64,000 bases of DNA from NCBI RefSeq assembly GCF_900141885.1, contig NZ_FQYY01000006.1:62001-126000 (forward strand). The letters run 5' to 3'. The notes beneath the pieces are model-generated. The model worked only from the letters and a program-made list of their open reading frames with translations. It had not been told where the DNA came from and did not search any database. Position 1 is the stretch's first letter. Every line of letters starts with the position of its first letter. Both the position numbers and the translations under genes were made by a program. Shown here one piece after another: positions 7,965 to 15,940 of the stretch. This DNA is from Mesonia phycicola. Lineage in GTDB: Bacteria > Bacteroidota > Bacteroidia > Flavobacteriales > Flavobacteriaceae.

Positions 7965-9332
7965 TTAATTATTGGCTTGTTCTAATATCCATTGTGTAAT
8001 ATCTTGTAAAACTTGTGGAGCTGTGGTTTGCTCAATATCTCCATATTCTTGTACACTTCCAGTGGTTGCTTCTTGAAACAAATGATTTAAATTAGGATAT
8101 GTTTTAGTAGTGATTGGGGCGCCAGACTGTTTTACACTTTTTGTAATAGCATCTAAGTTTTCTTTTGCTAATACTTGTATATCTTTTTCTCCATTTAGAG
8201 CCAATACAGGGCAGCTCACCTTTGTAAGAAATTGAGTAGGATCTAACCTAATAAACTCTTTCATCCAATTAGAGTTTATTTGATTATTTATTTGCTCAAG
8301 TTCTGTATTACTAACCATAGCACCCCAGTGTTTTTTAAAAATATTTAAGGTTTTGGTTTTAGTCTCATTACTAGTTAAAGTAGTATCTAAAATTTCTTGG
8401 TATACCTCTTGAAATATAGCTTGACGTTGAGCGGTAGCCAGTGCATTTATACCTTGTATTTCTTCTAATTTTTTACGCTGCTGATTTAAAATTTTATCTC
8501 CTCTTAATCCAGGGCCAGCAAGTAAAACTATATAATCTACTTTGTTTTTGCTAGCAAGGGCAGGAGCAATAATACCACCTTCACTATGGCCAATTGCACC
8601 AATTTTTTGAGAATTAATTTCTGGTCGGGTTTTTAAGTAATTTACTGCAGCTTGCGCATCATCTATAAAGTTGTAAGTAGTAGCTGTGCTAAAATTTCCT
8701 TCAGAAGCAGCAGTACCACGGTCATCATAACGTAAAACAGCAATGCCATTATTGGTTAAGTAATCTGCTAACACCCAAAAAGGCTGATGGCCCAATATTT
8801 CTTCATTTCTATTTTGGGGTCCGCTACCAGAAATAAGCACCACTGCAGGAAATTTTTCTTTCCCTTTTGGTAAAGTTAAAGTCCCGTACAGGTTAATGTT
8901 ATCTATTTTATTTGTGAAATGTACTTCTTCAGAAGAGTATAAAAACGGTGCTTCTGGAGTTTGCGGCCTTTTGGGAGCTTCTGTAACAACTACTTTTTTA
9001 CTTAAAGTTAACGGGATGCTGTAACCTCTTTGTTTAAAAGTACCTACAAGTGTAGTATCTGGTTGTAATTCTGCTTCATAAATTATCTGAATAGATTTTT
9101 GCGTAATAGTTAATTTATTTTGAATAAAAGATACGCTATCTAGCGGAATACCATAAGCATTTTGACTAGGGCTATCCATCGTAGCACTAAAATCAGTATC
9201 TATTTTATTTATATGAAATACGGTAGGTAGTTTTGTATTCTGTATGCTTAGCTCACCGTACCAATCTCCTTCTATAGTTTGCGCAATACATAAATTGGTA
9301 ACCAAAAATAATAGTAGTAGTATCTTTTTCAT
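7965..9332 (-). CDS. Secreted alpha/beta hydrolase (serine esterase/peptidase-like)
   Basis: A 455-aa protein with a signal peptide (about residues 1-17, ending CIAQ), a lipocalin-like beta domain to about residue 115, then an alpha/beta hydrolase fold. The oxyanion region is VLISGSGPQNRNE, followed by YDDRGTAASEG, and the nucleophile elbow is GHSEGG with Ser250. A candidate acid is in LNGEKD and the histidine in NLNHLFQEA near the C-terminus. This matches the S9-related dienelactone hydrolase-type proteins common in Bacteroidetes. The substrate is unknown. It starts two bases after the stop of the upstream membrane protein, so it is part of the 10188-to-7965 operon. Confidence 0.88.
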   Translation of the reverse strand: MKKILLLLFLVTNLCIAQTIEGDWYGELSIQNTKLPTVFHINKIDTDFSATMDSPSQNAYGIPLDSVSFIQNKLTITQKSIQIIYEAELQPDTTLVGTFKQRGYSIPLTLSKKVVVTEAPKRPQTPEAPFLYSSEEVHFTNKIDNINLYGTLTLPKGKEKFPAVVLISGSGPQNRNEEILGHQPFWVLADYLTNNGIAVLRYDDRGTAASEGNFSTATTYNFIDDAQAAVNYLKTRPEINSQKIGAIGHSEGGIIAPALASKNKVDYIVLLAGPGLRGDKILNQQRKKLEEIQGINALATAQRQAIFQEVYQEILDTTLTSNETKTKTLNIFKKHWGAMVSNTELEQINNQINSNWMKEFIRLDPTQFLTKVSCPVLALNGEKDIQVLAKENLDAITKSVKQSGAPITTKTYPNLNHLFQEATTGSVQEYGDIEQTTAPQVLQDITQWILEQANN

Positions 9333-9334
9333 AA

Positions 9335-9922
9335 TTAATAATTTAATGTGTAAATACTAAGTTTAGAAGAAACTTCAGCAAGAAGAATTGCTATAATAAA
9401 AAATACTATAGGTTTAGCTCCTTTTGCATTGGTTGCAATTTTGTATCCTTTAAAAAGTAAATAGAAATAATAAACCAATAGCACTATAGAAAAGAGAGCA
9501 AAAATAACGATGTATAAAACATCTATAACACCTATAGAAATTGCTTGTGTGTTTTTTAATGTAATGTTTACTAATTGCTGTGTAATATCTAATAAGTAGT
9601 TATTAATGTTACCAAAACTTAGTAAGTAATATGGTAGTCTAGCAAGTATACAAGTTGCTAAAATATCTATAATTCTCGTTTTTTTATAGGTAAGAATGGC
9701 TGCTATAAAAAGAAAAATAGTAAGAAAAATAATGTTTATAAAGTTGTCTGTAAACGGAGCGTAAAAATGTAACTCATTTACAAAATGTAGATCTAAAACC
9801 CCATCAAACCTAGCATGAAAAGCAAAAGCGATAAGAGAACCTAATAATGTACCTGCTAGCCCAATACTAATTAGTTTGGTTTCAGAATAATTTTCAAAAG
9901 GCTGAAAGAATATTTTTTTCAT
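9335..9922 (-). CDS. YIP1-like multi-pass membrane protein
   Basis: A 195-aa protein with about five hydrophobic segments (residues 18-36, 58-80, 88-110, 130-155, 168-190) and an N-terminus FFQPFENYSETKL that resembles the Yip1-domain proteins found next to DUF2089 genes. It is packed between DUF2089 (two bases upstream) and the alpha/beta hydrolase (two bases downstream), so all three are co-transcribed. Function is unknown; the family assignment is moderate because the conserved Yip1 motifs are weak. Confidence 0.6.
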   Translation of the reverse strand: MKKIFFQPFENYSETKLISIGLAGTLLGSLIAFAFHARFDGVLDLHFVNELHFYAPFTDNFINIIFLTIFLFIAAILTYKKTRIIDILATCILARLPYYLLSFGNINNYLLDITQQLVNITLKNTQAISIGVIDVLYIVIFALFSIVLLVYYFYLLFKGYKIATNAKGAKPIVFFIIAILLAEVSSKLSIYTLNY

Positions 9923-9924
9923 TT

Positions 9925-10188
9925 TTATTTTGAATTTAGTTGAGCTATAATATCATCTAATTTATTTCTTACAGTAGGGTAGCTCTTTTCTAATTGCGCT
10001 GCCATTTTTTTTAAACTTCCGCCAGTTAAAACAAACTGAAGAATAAAATTTTGATCTTCTACAGATAATTGCATTAAAGCTGGTAAAGCATATTTACCAG
10101 AAATTACAGTTGCGCAATTATTACAAGAAAGCTGACTTACCTCTAAGGTGTTTTCACAACTAGGGCATTTTACAGGAAGTTGAGCCAT
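9925..10188 (-). CDS. DUF2089 zinc-ribbon/HTH protein
   Basis: An 87-aa protein with an N-terminal zinc ribbon (Cys8, Cys11, then CNNC near residues 22-25) and a C-terminal helix-turn-helix-like part ending SYPTVRNKLDDIIAQL, the clear DUF2089 signature. Family members are presumed transcription factors or regulators of the membrane protein encoded beside them. It is the first gene of a four-gene minus-strand series (DUF2089, YIP1-like, hydrolase, methyltransferase). It is divergent from the 10357 gene, and the palindromic box at 10289 could influence either side. Confidence 0.88.
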   Translation of the reverse strand: MAQLPVKCPSCENTLEVSQLSCNNCATVISGKYALPALMQLSVEDQNFILQFVLTGGSLKKMAAQLEKSYPTVRNKLDDIIAQLNSK

Positions 10189-10288
10189 TTTTAAATTTAT
10201 TAAACTTAATTTTAAATAAAATTAAACATAAAATGAATAAAATTAAAATTTTCATAGTTTTTTAGAGATAATTTTTTTTTTTGAAACC

Positions 10289-10331
10289 TGATAAATGTCA
10301 TTTTATAAACACTGCTTCGGTAGTAATTTTA
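10289..10331 (+). promoter_or_regulatory. Crp/FNR-type box plus -7-like element before the haemoglobin operon
   Basis: TGATAAATGTCA (10289-10300) differs by one base from a TGAT-N4-ATCA FNR palindrome. After exactly 23 bases comes TAATTTTA (10324-10331), one base off TAnnTTTG. The spacing equals that of the sites at 4814 and 13405. It lies 26-68 bases before the 10357 start. Confidence 0.6.
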
Positions 10332-10356
10332 TACTATAATTTAAAAACAATATAAG

Positions 10357-10650
10357 ATGTCAGTTTATCAAAAATATTACGGAGAGTTTAAAGAAATGTA
10401 TTACGGTAGTGCTGCTATAGGTATAATTGCTTCTAGTTGTTTAGGTGCTATTGCAGCAATGTTTATTTTAATGACAGGTCACGGATTTTTACAAATGATT
10501 CAATTATTTGCAGTAGTAATGATCTCTATGGGCTATAATACGGCAGTACTTTCTAATTTACCGTCTAAACAAGTTTTTAATTCGTTAGTAGCAAGTATAT
10601 CTGTAAATTTATTATTTATTTTGTACCACGGATTAATGATGTTGTTGTAA
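10357..10650 (+). CDS. Small membrane protein of unknown function
   Basis: I do not recognise this 97-aa protein. It has a polar, Tyr-rich N-terminus (VYQKYYGEFKEMYY) and three hydrophobic helices, about residues 18-40, 44-64 and 76-97. It ends six bases before the group III haemoglobin and sits behind the candidate Crp/FNR-like promoter at 10289, so it is probably co-expressed with the haemoglobin under low oxygen or nitrosative stress. No cysteine pairs or metal-binding motifs are evident beyond scattered histidines in the helices. Confidence 0.8.
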   Translation: MSVYQKYYGEFKEMYYGSAAIGIIASSCLGAIAAMFILMTGHGFLQMIQLFAVVMISMGYNTAVLSNLPSKQVFNSLVASISVNLLFILYHGLMMLL

Positions 10651-10656
10651 TAAAAT

Positions 10657-11040
10657 ATGAAACAAATAGAAAATAGAGACGATGTACAGTTACTTGTACA
10701 TCGGTTTTACGATAAAGTAAGAGCCAATCCCGAGATTGGCTCTTTTTTTAATGAAACCATAACAGATTGGAGCCACCACCTAGAAAAGTTGACCGATTTT
10801 TGGGAGAGTAATTTACTTTATGCAGGTAGCTATAGAGGCAGACCAGGTAGAGCACACATAGAAGTAGATTATAAATATAACCACCAAATAGAAGCAAAGC
10901 ATTTTGGAGTTTGGTTAAACCTTTGGGTAAATACCTTAGATGAGTATTTTGAAGGAGAATTGGCAGAAAGAGCAAAATTTAATGCTAGAAATATGGCAAC
11001 CAATTTTCAAATGAAAATTTTTATGGCAAGACCGAAGTAA
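10657..11040 (+). CDS. Group III truncated haemoglobin
   Basis: A 127-aa globin that binds oxygen or nitric oxide. The proximal histidine is His82 in KHFGVWL, matching HFDIWL of Campylobacter Ctb; Tyr18 in RFYDKV fits the B10 distal tyrosine. DWSHHLEKLTDFWESNLL and YRGRPGRAH are typical of the group III class. It lies six bases after a small membrane protein and converges on hemN, with a shared hairpin terminator between them. The context of cbb3 oxidase and hemN suggests a role in microaerobic or NO detoxifying metabolism. Confidence 0.93.
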   Translation: MKQIENRDDVQLLVHRFYDKVRANPEIGSFFNETITDWSHHLEKLTDFWESNLLYAGSYRGRPGRAHIEVDYKYNHQIEAKHFGVWLNLWVNTLDEYFEGELAERAKFNARNMATNFQMKIFMARPK

Positions 11041-11057
11041 TAGAGGTTTATCTAAAA

Positions 11058-11110
11058 AAGAAAAGCATCTCTTTCAGAATTTATTTATAAACTCTAGAGA
11101 TGCTTTTTCT
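11058..11110. terminator. Bidirectional hairpin terminator between haemoglobin and hemN
   Basis: AAAAGCATCTCT (from 11061) pairs with AGAGATGCTTTTT (ending about 11108) around a 23-base AT-rich loop. A runs and T runs flank both sides, so it can end transcription of both convergent genes. Confidence 0.8.
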
Positions 11111-11149
11111 AACCTACTAACTTAACTCAACCTACTTTCATTTTTACTT

Positions 11150-12514
11150 TTAAACCGTCATAGAAAATAATCTGGTTTCTGGTTTATTTCGTTGCAGGCG
11201 CAAATCAAACGCCATGCATATATTTCTTACAAAAGGTCTCCCTTTTTCTGTTATTTGTAACGTGTTATTGGTAATAGATAGAAGCCCATCATTTTTCATT
11301 TCTGTAAGGCGTTCTAATACTTCTGGCAGTTCTGTAAAATGCAAATCATTTTCTTGCCATTCTGTTTGTAAATGGCACATTAAATTTAAAATATGCTTTC
11401 TAAGTATTAAATCTTCTTGGTTTAATAAATGTCCTCTAAAAACTGGTAAAATACCATTGTTTACTAGCTCTTGGTATTCTTCAATACTCTTAGTGTTTTG
11501 AGCAAAACCATACCAACTATCACTAATAGAAGAAACCCCTAAACCAATCATTAATTTTGTTTTAGAAGCGGTATACCCCATAAAATTTCGGTGTAATTGT
11601 TTTGCCTCTAAAGATTGGTAAAGTAAATCTGTTTTTAGCGCAAAATGATCCATACCTATTTCTACATACCCCATTTCTTCTAACAGCTCTTTGCCTAATT
11701 GGTATTGTGCTCTTTTGGTTTCTGCAGAAGGTAAATCGGCTTCATGATAACCACGTTGCCCGTTTCCTTTAATCCAAGGTACGTGTGCATAGCTGTAAAA
11801 AGCAATGCGGTCTGGCATTAATTCTTTAGTTTTTAAAATAGTATTTTTAACAGCATCAATACTTTGAAAAGGTAAGCCAAATATAATATCATGACTTACA
11901 GAAGTATAACCAATCTCGCGAGCCAATTTGGTAGCCTCTTTTACTTTATTAAAAGGCTGTATTCTGTTTATTGCTTTTTGTACCGCTGCATCATAATCTT
12001 GCACGCCATAACTTACTCTGGTAAAACCTACTTCTTGCAAAGCTTCTAAATGTGCTTTGGTAGTATTATTTGGATGACCTTCAAAACTAAATTGATATGC
12101 TTCTGCCAAATTTACTTTTCTTAGAAGTTCTTTAATTAAGAACTTTAAATTCTCAGGAGAAAAAAAAGTTGGTGTGCCGCCACCTAAATGAATTTCTTTT
12201 ACTTTCACCTTTTTAGGTAAAATATCTAAGTAAAGCTCCCATTCTTTTAAAACCGAAGTTAAATACGGTAACTCTACCTCGTGGCGCTTAGTAATACGTT
12301 TATTACAACCACAAAATGTGCACATACTTTCACAGTATGGTAAATGTATGTAAAGGCTAATGCCTTCTGTTTCATTACTTTCTGTGAAAGAAGTGGTTAC
12401 CGATTGTTTCCAATCTTTTAAAGAAAAGCTAGAATTATCCCAATAAGGTACGGTTGGGTAACTGGTATATCTAGGACCAGGAATATTATATTTTTGAACA
12501 AGTGGTTGGCACAT
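11150..12514 (-). CDS. hemN: Oxygen-independent coproporphyrinogen III oxidase
   Basis: A radical SAM enzyme of haem synthesis that oxidatively decarboxylates coproporphyrinogen III without oxygen. The cluster motif has Cys61, Cys65, Cys68 plus Cys70 in YCESMCTFCGC, one residue off the E. coli HemN positions 62/66/69/71, which separates true HemN from HemW. LGGGTPTFF follows near residue 115, and N-terminal PRYTSYPTVPYW is also HemN-specific. Length (454 aa) is normal. It lies 12 bases after uspA and is expected to share the Crp/FNR-type promoter at 13363-13405. Confidence 0.96.
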   Translation of the reverse strand: MCQPLVQKYNIPGPRYTSYPTVPYWDNSSFSLKDWKQSVTTSFTESNETEGISLYIHLPYCESMCTFCGCNKRITKRHEVELPYLTSVLKEWELYLDILPKKVKVKEIHLGGGTPTFFSPENLKFLIKELLRKVNLAEAYQFSFEGHPNNTTKAHLEALQEVGFTRVSYGVQDYDAAVQKAINRIQPFNKVKEATKLAREIGYTSVSHDIIFGLPFQSIDAVKNTILKTKELMPDRIAFYSYAHVPWIKGNGQRGYHEADLPSAETKRAQYQLGKELLEEMGYVEIGMDHFALKTDLLYQSLEAKQLHRNFMGYTASKTKLMIGLGVSSISDSWYGFAQNTKSIEEYQELVNNGILPVFRGHLLNQEDLILRKHILNLMCHLQTEWQENDLHFTELPEVLERLTEMKNDGLLSITNNTLQITEKGRPFVRNICMAFDLRLQRNKPETRLFSMTV

Positions 12515-12526
12515 ATAGTTTGTAAA

Positions 12527-13339
12527 TTATTCGTGTAAAACTAAAAACGGAATCTCTTTATGATAGCTTATTTTTTTTGCCAAAGGGTGAAACAAAATGT
12601 GCTGAAAAAAGTTTAAATTTTTAGCCATCATAGTAATCATTTGTGTTTCGTGAGAAGTAACAAAAGACTGTACCGCTTCTTCTAGCGTGTTGTTTTGTGT
12701 AAAATGGAAACTATGTTCTAGCTCCATTAATTGCTCTTTCAAGTAGTTTTTATTACTCTCTTGAGATTCAGATAAATCTTCTTCTTTTTTAGATAAATAC
12801 AAAACACTTAATGCCGACTCATTAAAATGGCAAACCTGTTTTAAGGTATGAATTACTTTGTTTTTATAAGAAATATTAAAATCTGTAGGAAAGGTGATGC
12901 GTTTAGGTTCTGTATATCTAGCATCTTCTGGTATTACTAAAACCGGGCATTTAACTCTAGTAATAACATCTGTAGAGTGACTACCTACCGTTGCTTCTTT
13001 GTAACCACTAGCACCTTGCGTACCCATTACAATAAAATCTACCTCTTTATTTGTAACCTGCTCGCGTATAGCTTCTATAAAATTACCAGACTCTGTAGCC
13101 GTAAAAAACTGGTGTTTGTTATTTTTTTTCTCTTTAGCCAAACGTGTTAATAAAACCTGAAAAGACTGCTGGGTGTTGGTAGCAGTGCTTTGTGCAACCT
13201 TAACATCTGTCTCTTCCCAATCATTAGTTTCAATATTTAAAAAATAAAAATTGGTATATACATTCTGAAAAAACGATAACGCATAGCTAATAGCATTCCA
13301 AGAATTTTCAGAAAAATCTGTAGGCATTAAAATATTCAT
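12527..13339 (-). CDS. Universal stress protein, tandem UspA domains
   Basis: A 270-aa cytoplasmic protein made of two Usp domains. The first (residues 1-143) ends with the ATP-binding pattern GTQGASG...GSHSTDVI and the strand CPVLVIPED; the second half is more divergent and lacks a clear nucleotide motif. Usp proteins are typically induced by oxygen limitation or growth arrest. It is first in a two-gene operon with hemN. The upstream region holds a perfect TGAT-N4-ATCA box and a TACATTTG -7 element. Confidence 0.9.
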   Translation of the reverse strand: MNILMPTDFSENSWNAISYALSFFQNVYTNFYFLNIETNDWEETDVKVAQSTATNTQQSFQVLLTRLAKEKKNNKHQFFTATESGNFIEAIREQVTNKEVDFIVMGTQGASGYKEATVGSHSTDVITRVKCPVLVIPEDARYTEPKRITFPTDFNISYKNKVIHTLKQVCHFNESALSVLYLSKKEEDLSESQESNKNYLKEQLMELEHSFHFTQNNTLEEAVQSFVTSHETQMITMMAKNLNFFQHILFHPLAKKISYHKEIPFLVLHE

Positions 13340-13362
13340 CTTCCTCTACTTTTATGATAAAG

Positions 13363-13405
13363 CAAATGTAGAAGAAGAGAAGAGGGTGAAAAATGATAAA
13401 AATCA
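13363..13405 (-). promoter_or_regulatory. FNR-type promoter of uspA-hemN
   Basis: On the minus strand a perfect palindromic core TGAT-TTTT-ATCA (13405 to 13394) is followed after 23 bases by TACATTTG (13370 to 13363), a full match to the Bacteroidetes -7 consensus. Assuming transcription starts about four bases after the -7 element, the box centre is near -41.5, the class II activator position. The usual -33 TTTG is absent. Confidence 0.7.
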
Positions 13406-13429
13406 GTTTTCTATAAATTAGTAAAATAA

Positions 13430-13542
13430 TATGGGCGTTACCTTTTAGGTCGGGCTATGCGTTACAATTCCTCACAAGTTTGCACTCACGTTACAACTTG
13501 CTGCGGGATTTTCACTACTATCCCTAACGCAAAAAATGAAGT
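13430..13542. repeat. Long stem-loop repeat, second member
   Basis: Read on the minus strand it starts GCGTTAGGGATAGTAGTGAAAATCCCGCAGCAAG and ends TAACGCATAGCCCGACCTAAAAGGTAACGCCCA, the same end motifs as the element at 4660-4790. It sits just after the stop of the REC-Crp regulator gene at 13550, as expected for a 3'-end element. Confidence 0.75.
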
Positions 13543-13549
13543 GATAGCA

Positions 13550-14602
13550 TTACTCCATTACTTCTAACCCTTCTACATCAAGAATTTTAATATTTCTTCC
13601 TTCAATTTCTATAAGTCCATCTTTTTTAAAAGCAGAGAGTGTTCTTATTAAGCTTTCTGTAGCAATACCTGCTACACTTGCTAAATCTCCACGAGAAATT
13701 TTAATATTTTCAGAAGGATTTTTATCTAATACTTTAACAAACTGCAAAATGGTTTGTGCTGTTTTTCTTTTTACAGAGCTATAAGCCATTTGTAGTAATT
13801 GTTGTTTTATTTCAGATAAATTATCTGCAAGCACATTCATTAATTCTAAAGAAACTTTTTTGTTACTCTCTAAAATATCTTTTAATGTTTGTTTAGAAAT
13901 ACCTGCAAGTTCTGTTTTTTCTACTGCAGTAGCAGATTCTTGATAAGGAATGTTATCTTCAAAAGAAGTAAAGCCTAAAAACTCATCAGGTTTAAAAAGA
14001 GCGGTAATAAGTTCTTTTCCGTTTTCATCCATTTGGTGTGTTTTTACTACACCTTCTAAAATTAAATATACAAAATTAGAGTGATCTCCTTCTGTATAAA
14101 TAGATTCTCCTTTTTTGTAAGTAGTTATTTCCCCTTCATCATCAAACAAATTTTTAAGCTCATTTAAATTTCTAACACTATCTTCTTTTTCAACTTCAAC
14201 AGTAATTGGTTTAATAATATTTTCAGCTAAAATTTTTGCTTTAGCTAACCTACTTTCTATGGCACTAATTAGTTCTTCTTCATCAAAAGGTTTGGTTAAA
14301 TAATCATCTGCTCCCATATTCATGCCTTTGCGTATTTCTTTATGCTCTGTTTTAGCAGAAAGAAATATAAACGGAATATGTTGTGTAGAAGCATTTTTGG
14401 CTAAGGCAGCTAATACACCATAACCATCTACTTCTGGCATCATAATATCACAAACAATAATATCTGGTGTTAGTTGTAAGGCTTTATCTATTCCTATTCT
14501 TCCGTTAGGTGCGGTGGTAACTTGGTAATTAGAAAGTTCTAAGAGTTCTGCAGTATTTTCACGTAAAGCAGTATCATCTTCAATAAGAAGAATAGTTTTC
14601 AT
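13550..14602 (-). CDS. Receiver domain fused to a Crp/FNR-type transcription regulator
   Basis: A 350-aa protein in three parts. Residues 1-118 are a CheY-like receiver with EDD at 8-10, phospho-acceptor Asp52 in VCDIMMPEVDG, and the TKPF lysine. Residues about 145-255 are a cyclic-nucleotide-binding-type beta barrel (GESIYTEGDHSNFVYLILEG). Residues about 275-345 are a Crp winged helix, where ATESLIRTL aligns with the FNR recognition helix, keeping Glu316 and Arg320 (FNR Glu209 and Arg213) that read TGA half-sites. There is one cysteine only (Cys51), so no FNR-type iron-sulfur cluster. It is six bases after the partner kinase. It probably regulates nearby low-oxygen genes. Confidence 0.92.
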   Translation of the reverse strand: MKTILLIEDDTALRENTAELLELSNYQVTTAPNGRIGIDKALQLTPDIIVCDIMMPEVDGYGVLAALAKNASTQHIPFIFLSAKTEHKEIRKGMNMGADDYLTKPFDEEELISAIESRLAKAKILAENIIKPITVEVEKEDSVRNLNELKNLFDDEGEITTYKKGESIYTEGDHSNFVYLILEGVVKTHQMDENGKELITALFKPDEFLGFTSFEDNIPYQESATAVEKTELAGISKQTLKDILESNKKVSLELMNVLADNLSEIKQQLLQMAYSSVKRKTAQTILQFVKVLDKNPSENIKISRGDLASVAGIATESLIRTLSAFKKDGLIEIEGRNIKILDVEGLEVME

Positions 14603-14608
14603 AATAGA

Positions 14609-15841
14609 TTATTGATTTGAAGTTAGCGGAATTGTAACGGTAAATGTACTTCCTTTGTTAATTTCACTGGTAAAATTAATACTTCCGTTAAGGTTTTCCA
14701 AATGGCTTTTAATAATGTTTAAACCAATACCAGTACCTTGGTTTAGCAGTGCGTTTTCTGCTCTAAAGTACCTTTTAAATATAAATTTTTGTTCTTTTTC
14801 AGGAATACCAATACCTTCATCTTTTATAGTGATATAAAGAAGGTTATTTTTAGTAAATGCTTCAATATCTATGGTAGTATTTTCTAGAGAATATTTTATA
14901 GCATTATTAATTAAATTGGTAAGTACCAGCTCTAAAATCTTTTCATCAAAATCTAAATATATATCATCAATATTTGTAGGGTAGCTAATTTTTTGCCCTT
15001 CTTTTAAAAGCATATTAGCATCATAAATCACTTCGTTAGTTACTTTACTTAGCGGAAAATGGCTAAACTTATAACTTACTTTACCTGTTTCTAATCTTTC
15101 TACAGAAAGAAAATCATCTAAAATATTATTTAAGTATTTTACCTTACTTTTTATTGTTTTAAGGTGCTTGTCTCTTTTTTCTTGTTGTTCTGTTTGTGTG
15201 TATTTACCTATAAGAGTGGTAGAGGTTAAAATACCGCTAAGGGGAGTTTTAAACTCGTGAGAAACTAGAGAAAGAAATTTGGTTTTAAGTTCATTAAGTT
15301 CTCGTTCTTTACGTAGCGATTCTTTTATCTTATTTTCTGCCTCTTTACGTTTTGTAATCTCATCTTCTAGTTCTAATACAGTTTGGTGCAGCTCTTCTGT
15401 TCTTACTTCAATTTTGTGTTCTAGTTGGTTATTTAGTTCTAATATTTGTTTTTCTTGTGTTTTACGAATACTAATATCTATAACCATTGCCATCACGTAA
15501 TGATGACCTTCTAGTTCAAAAGGGTTTAATCCTGCTTCAACAGGAAATTGATGTCCGTCTTTTTTTAATCCGTACAAGTCTCTGCCGCTACCCATTTGGC
15601 GGTGGCTACTATGCTTCATAAAGCCATCTACTTGGCTTTGGTGGTTGTGTACATATTTTTGAGGAATTAAAACGTCTAAATGTTGCCCTTTTAATTCATC
15701 TTGTTTGTAACCAAACATTTGGTTGGCAGAATTATTACTGGCTACTATAATTTGGTTGCTATTAACAACAATAATTCCTTCAGAAACAGATTCAAATAAA
15801 ATTCCGAAGTTGTGTTTATTAAGTTCCTCAAAGTTTTTCAT
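14609..15841 (-). CDS. PAS-domain sensor histidine kinase, FixL-like
   Basis: A 410-aa soluble kinase without membrane segments. Residues 10-126 are a PAS domain; it aligns with the FixL haem PAS, placing His67 (KYVHNHQSQ) at the haem-binding His200 of Bradyrhizobium FixL and Arg87 (GSGRD) at Arg220, with the identical 20-residue spacing. A coiled coil follows (130-185), then the H box LVSHEFKTPLSG with phospho-acceptor His195, the N box NLINNAIKYS, and the G boxes DEGIGIP and GTGIGL. Many related PAS domains share these residues without proven haem, so oxygen sensing is inferred. TATTTTTG lies four bases before the ATG, suggesting a very short leader. Confidence 0.9.
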   Translation of the reverse strand: MKNFEELNKHNFGILFESVSEGIIVVNSNQIIVASNNSANQMFGYKQDELKGQHLDVLIPQKYVHNHQSQVDGFMKHSSHRQMGSGRDLYGLKKDGHQFPVEAGLNPFELEGHHYVMAMVIDISIRKTQEKQILELNNQLEHKIEVRTEELHQTVLELEDEITKRKEAENKIKESLRKERELNELKTKFLSLVSHEFKTPLSGILTSTTLIGKYTQTEQQEKRDKHLKTIKSKVKYLNNILDDFLSVERLETGKVSYKFSHFPLSKVTNEVIYDANMLLKEGQKISYPTNIDDIYLDFDEKILELVLTNLINNAIKYSLENTTIDIEAFTKNNLLYITIKDEGIGIPEKEQKFIFKRYFRAENALLNQGTGIGLNIIKSHLENLNGSINFTSEINKGSTFTVTIPLTSNQ

Positions 15842-15845
15842 AACT

Positions 15846-15853
15846 CAAAAATA
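15846..15853 (-). promoter_or_regulatory. -7 element of the sensor kinase gene
   Basis: TATTTTTG on the minus strand matches TAnnTTTG and ends four bases before the ATG, so the transcript is probably leaderless or nearly so. No -33 element or Crp-type box is seen at the expected distances. Confidence 0.45.
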
Positions 15854-15940
15854 GTAATTTTGAAGGTAGTATTTATTTTAGAAAATAGGATTGTTAAAGA
15901 ATGAAAGCTTATTTTTAAAGTATTATTAAATAGAAATAAA

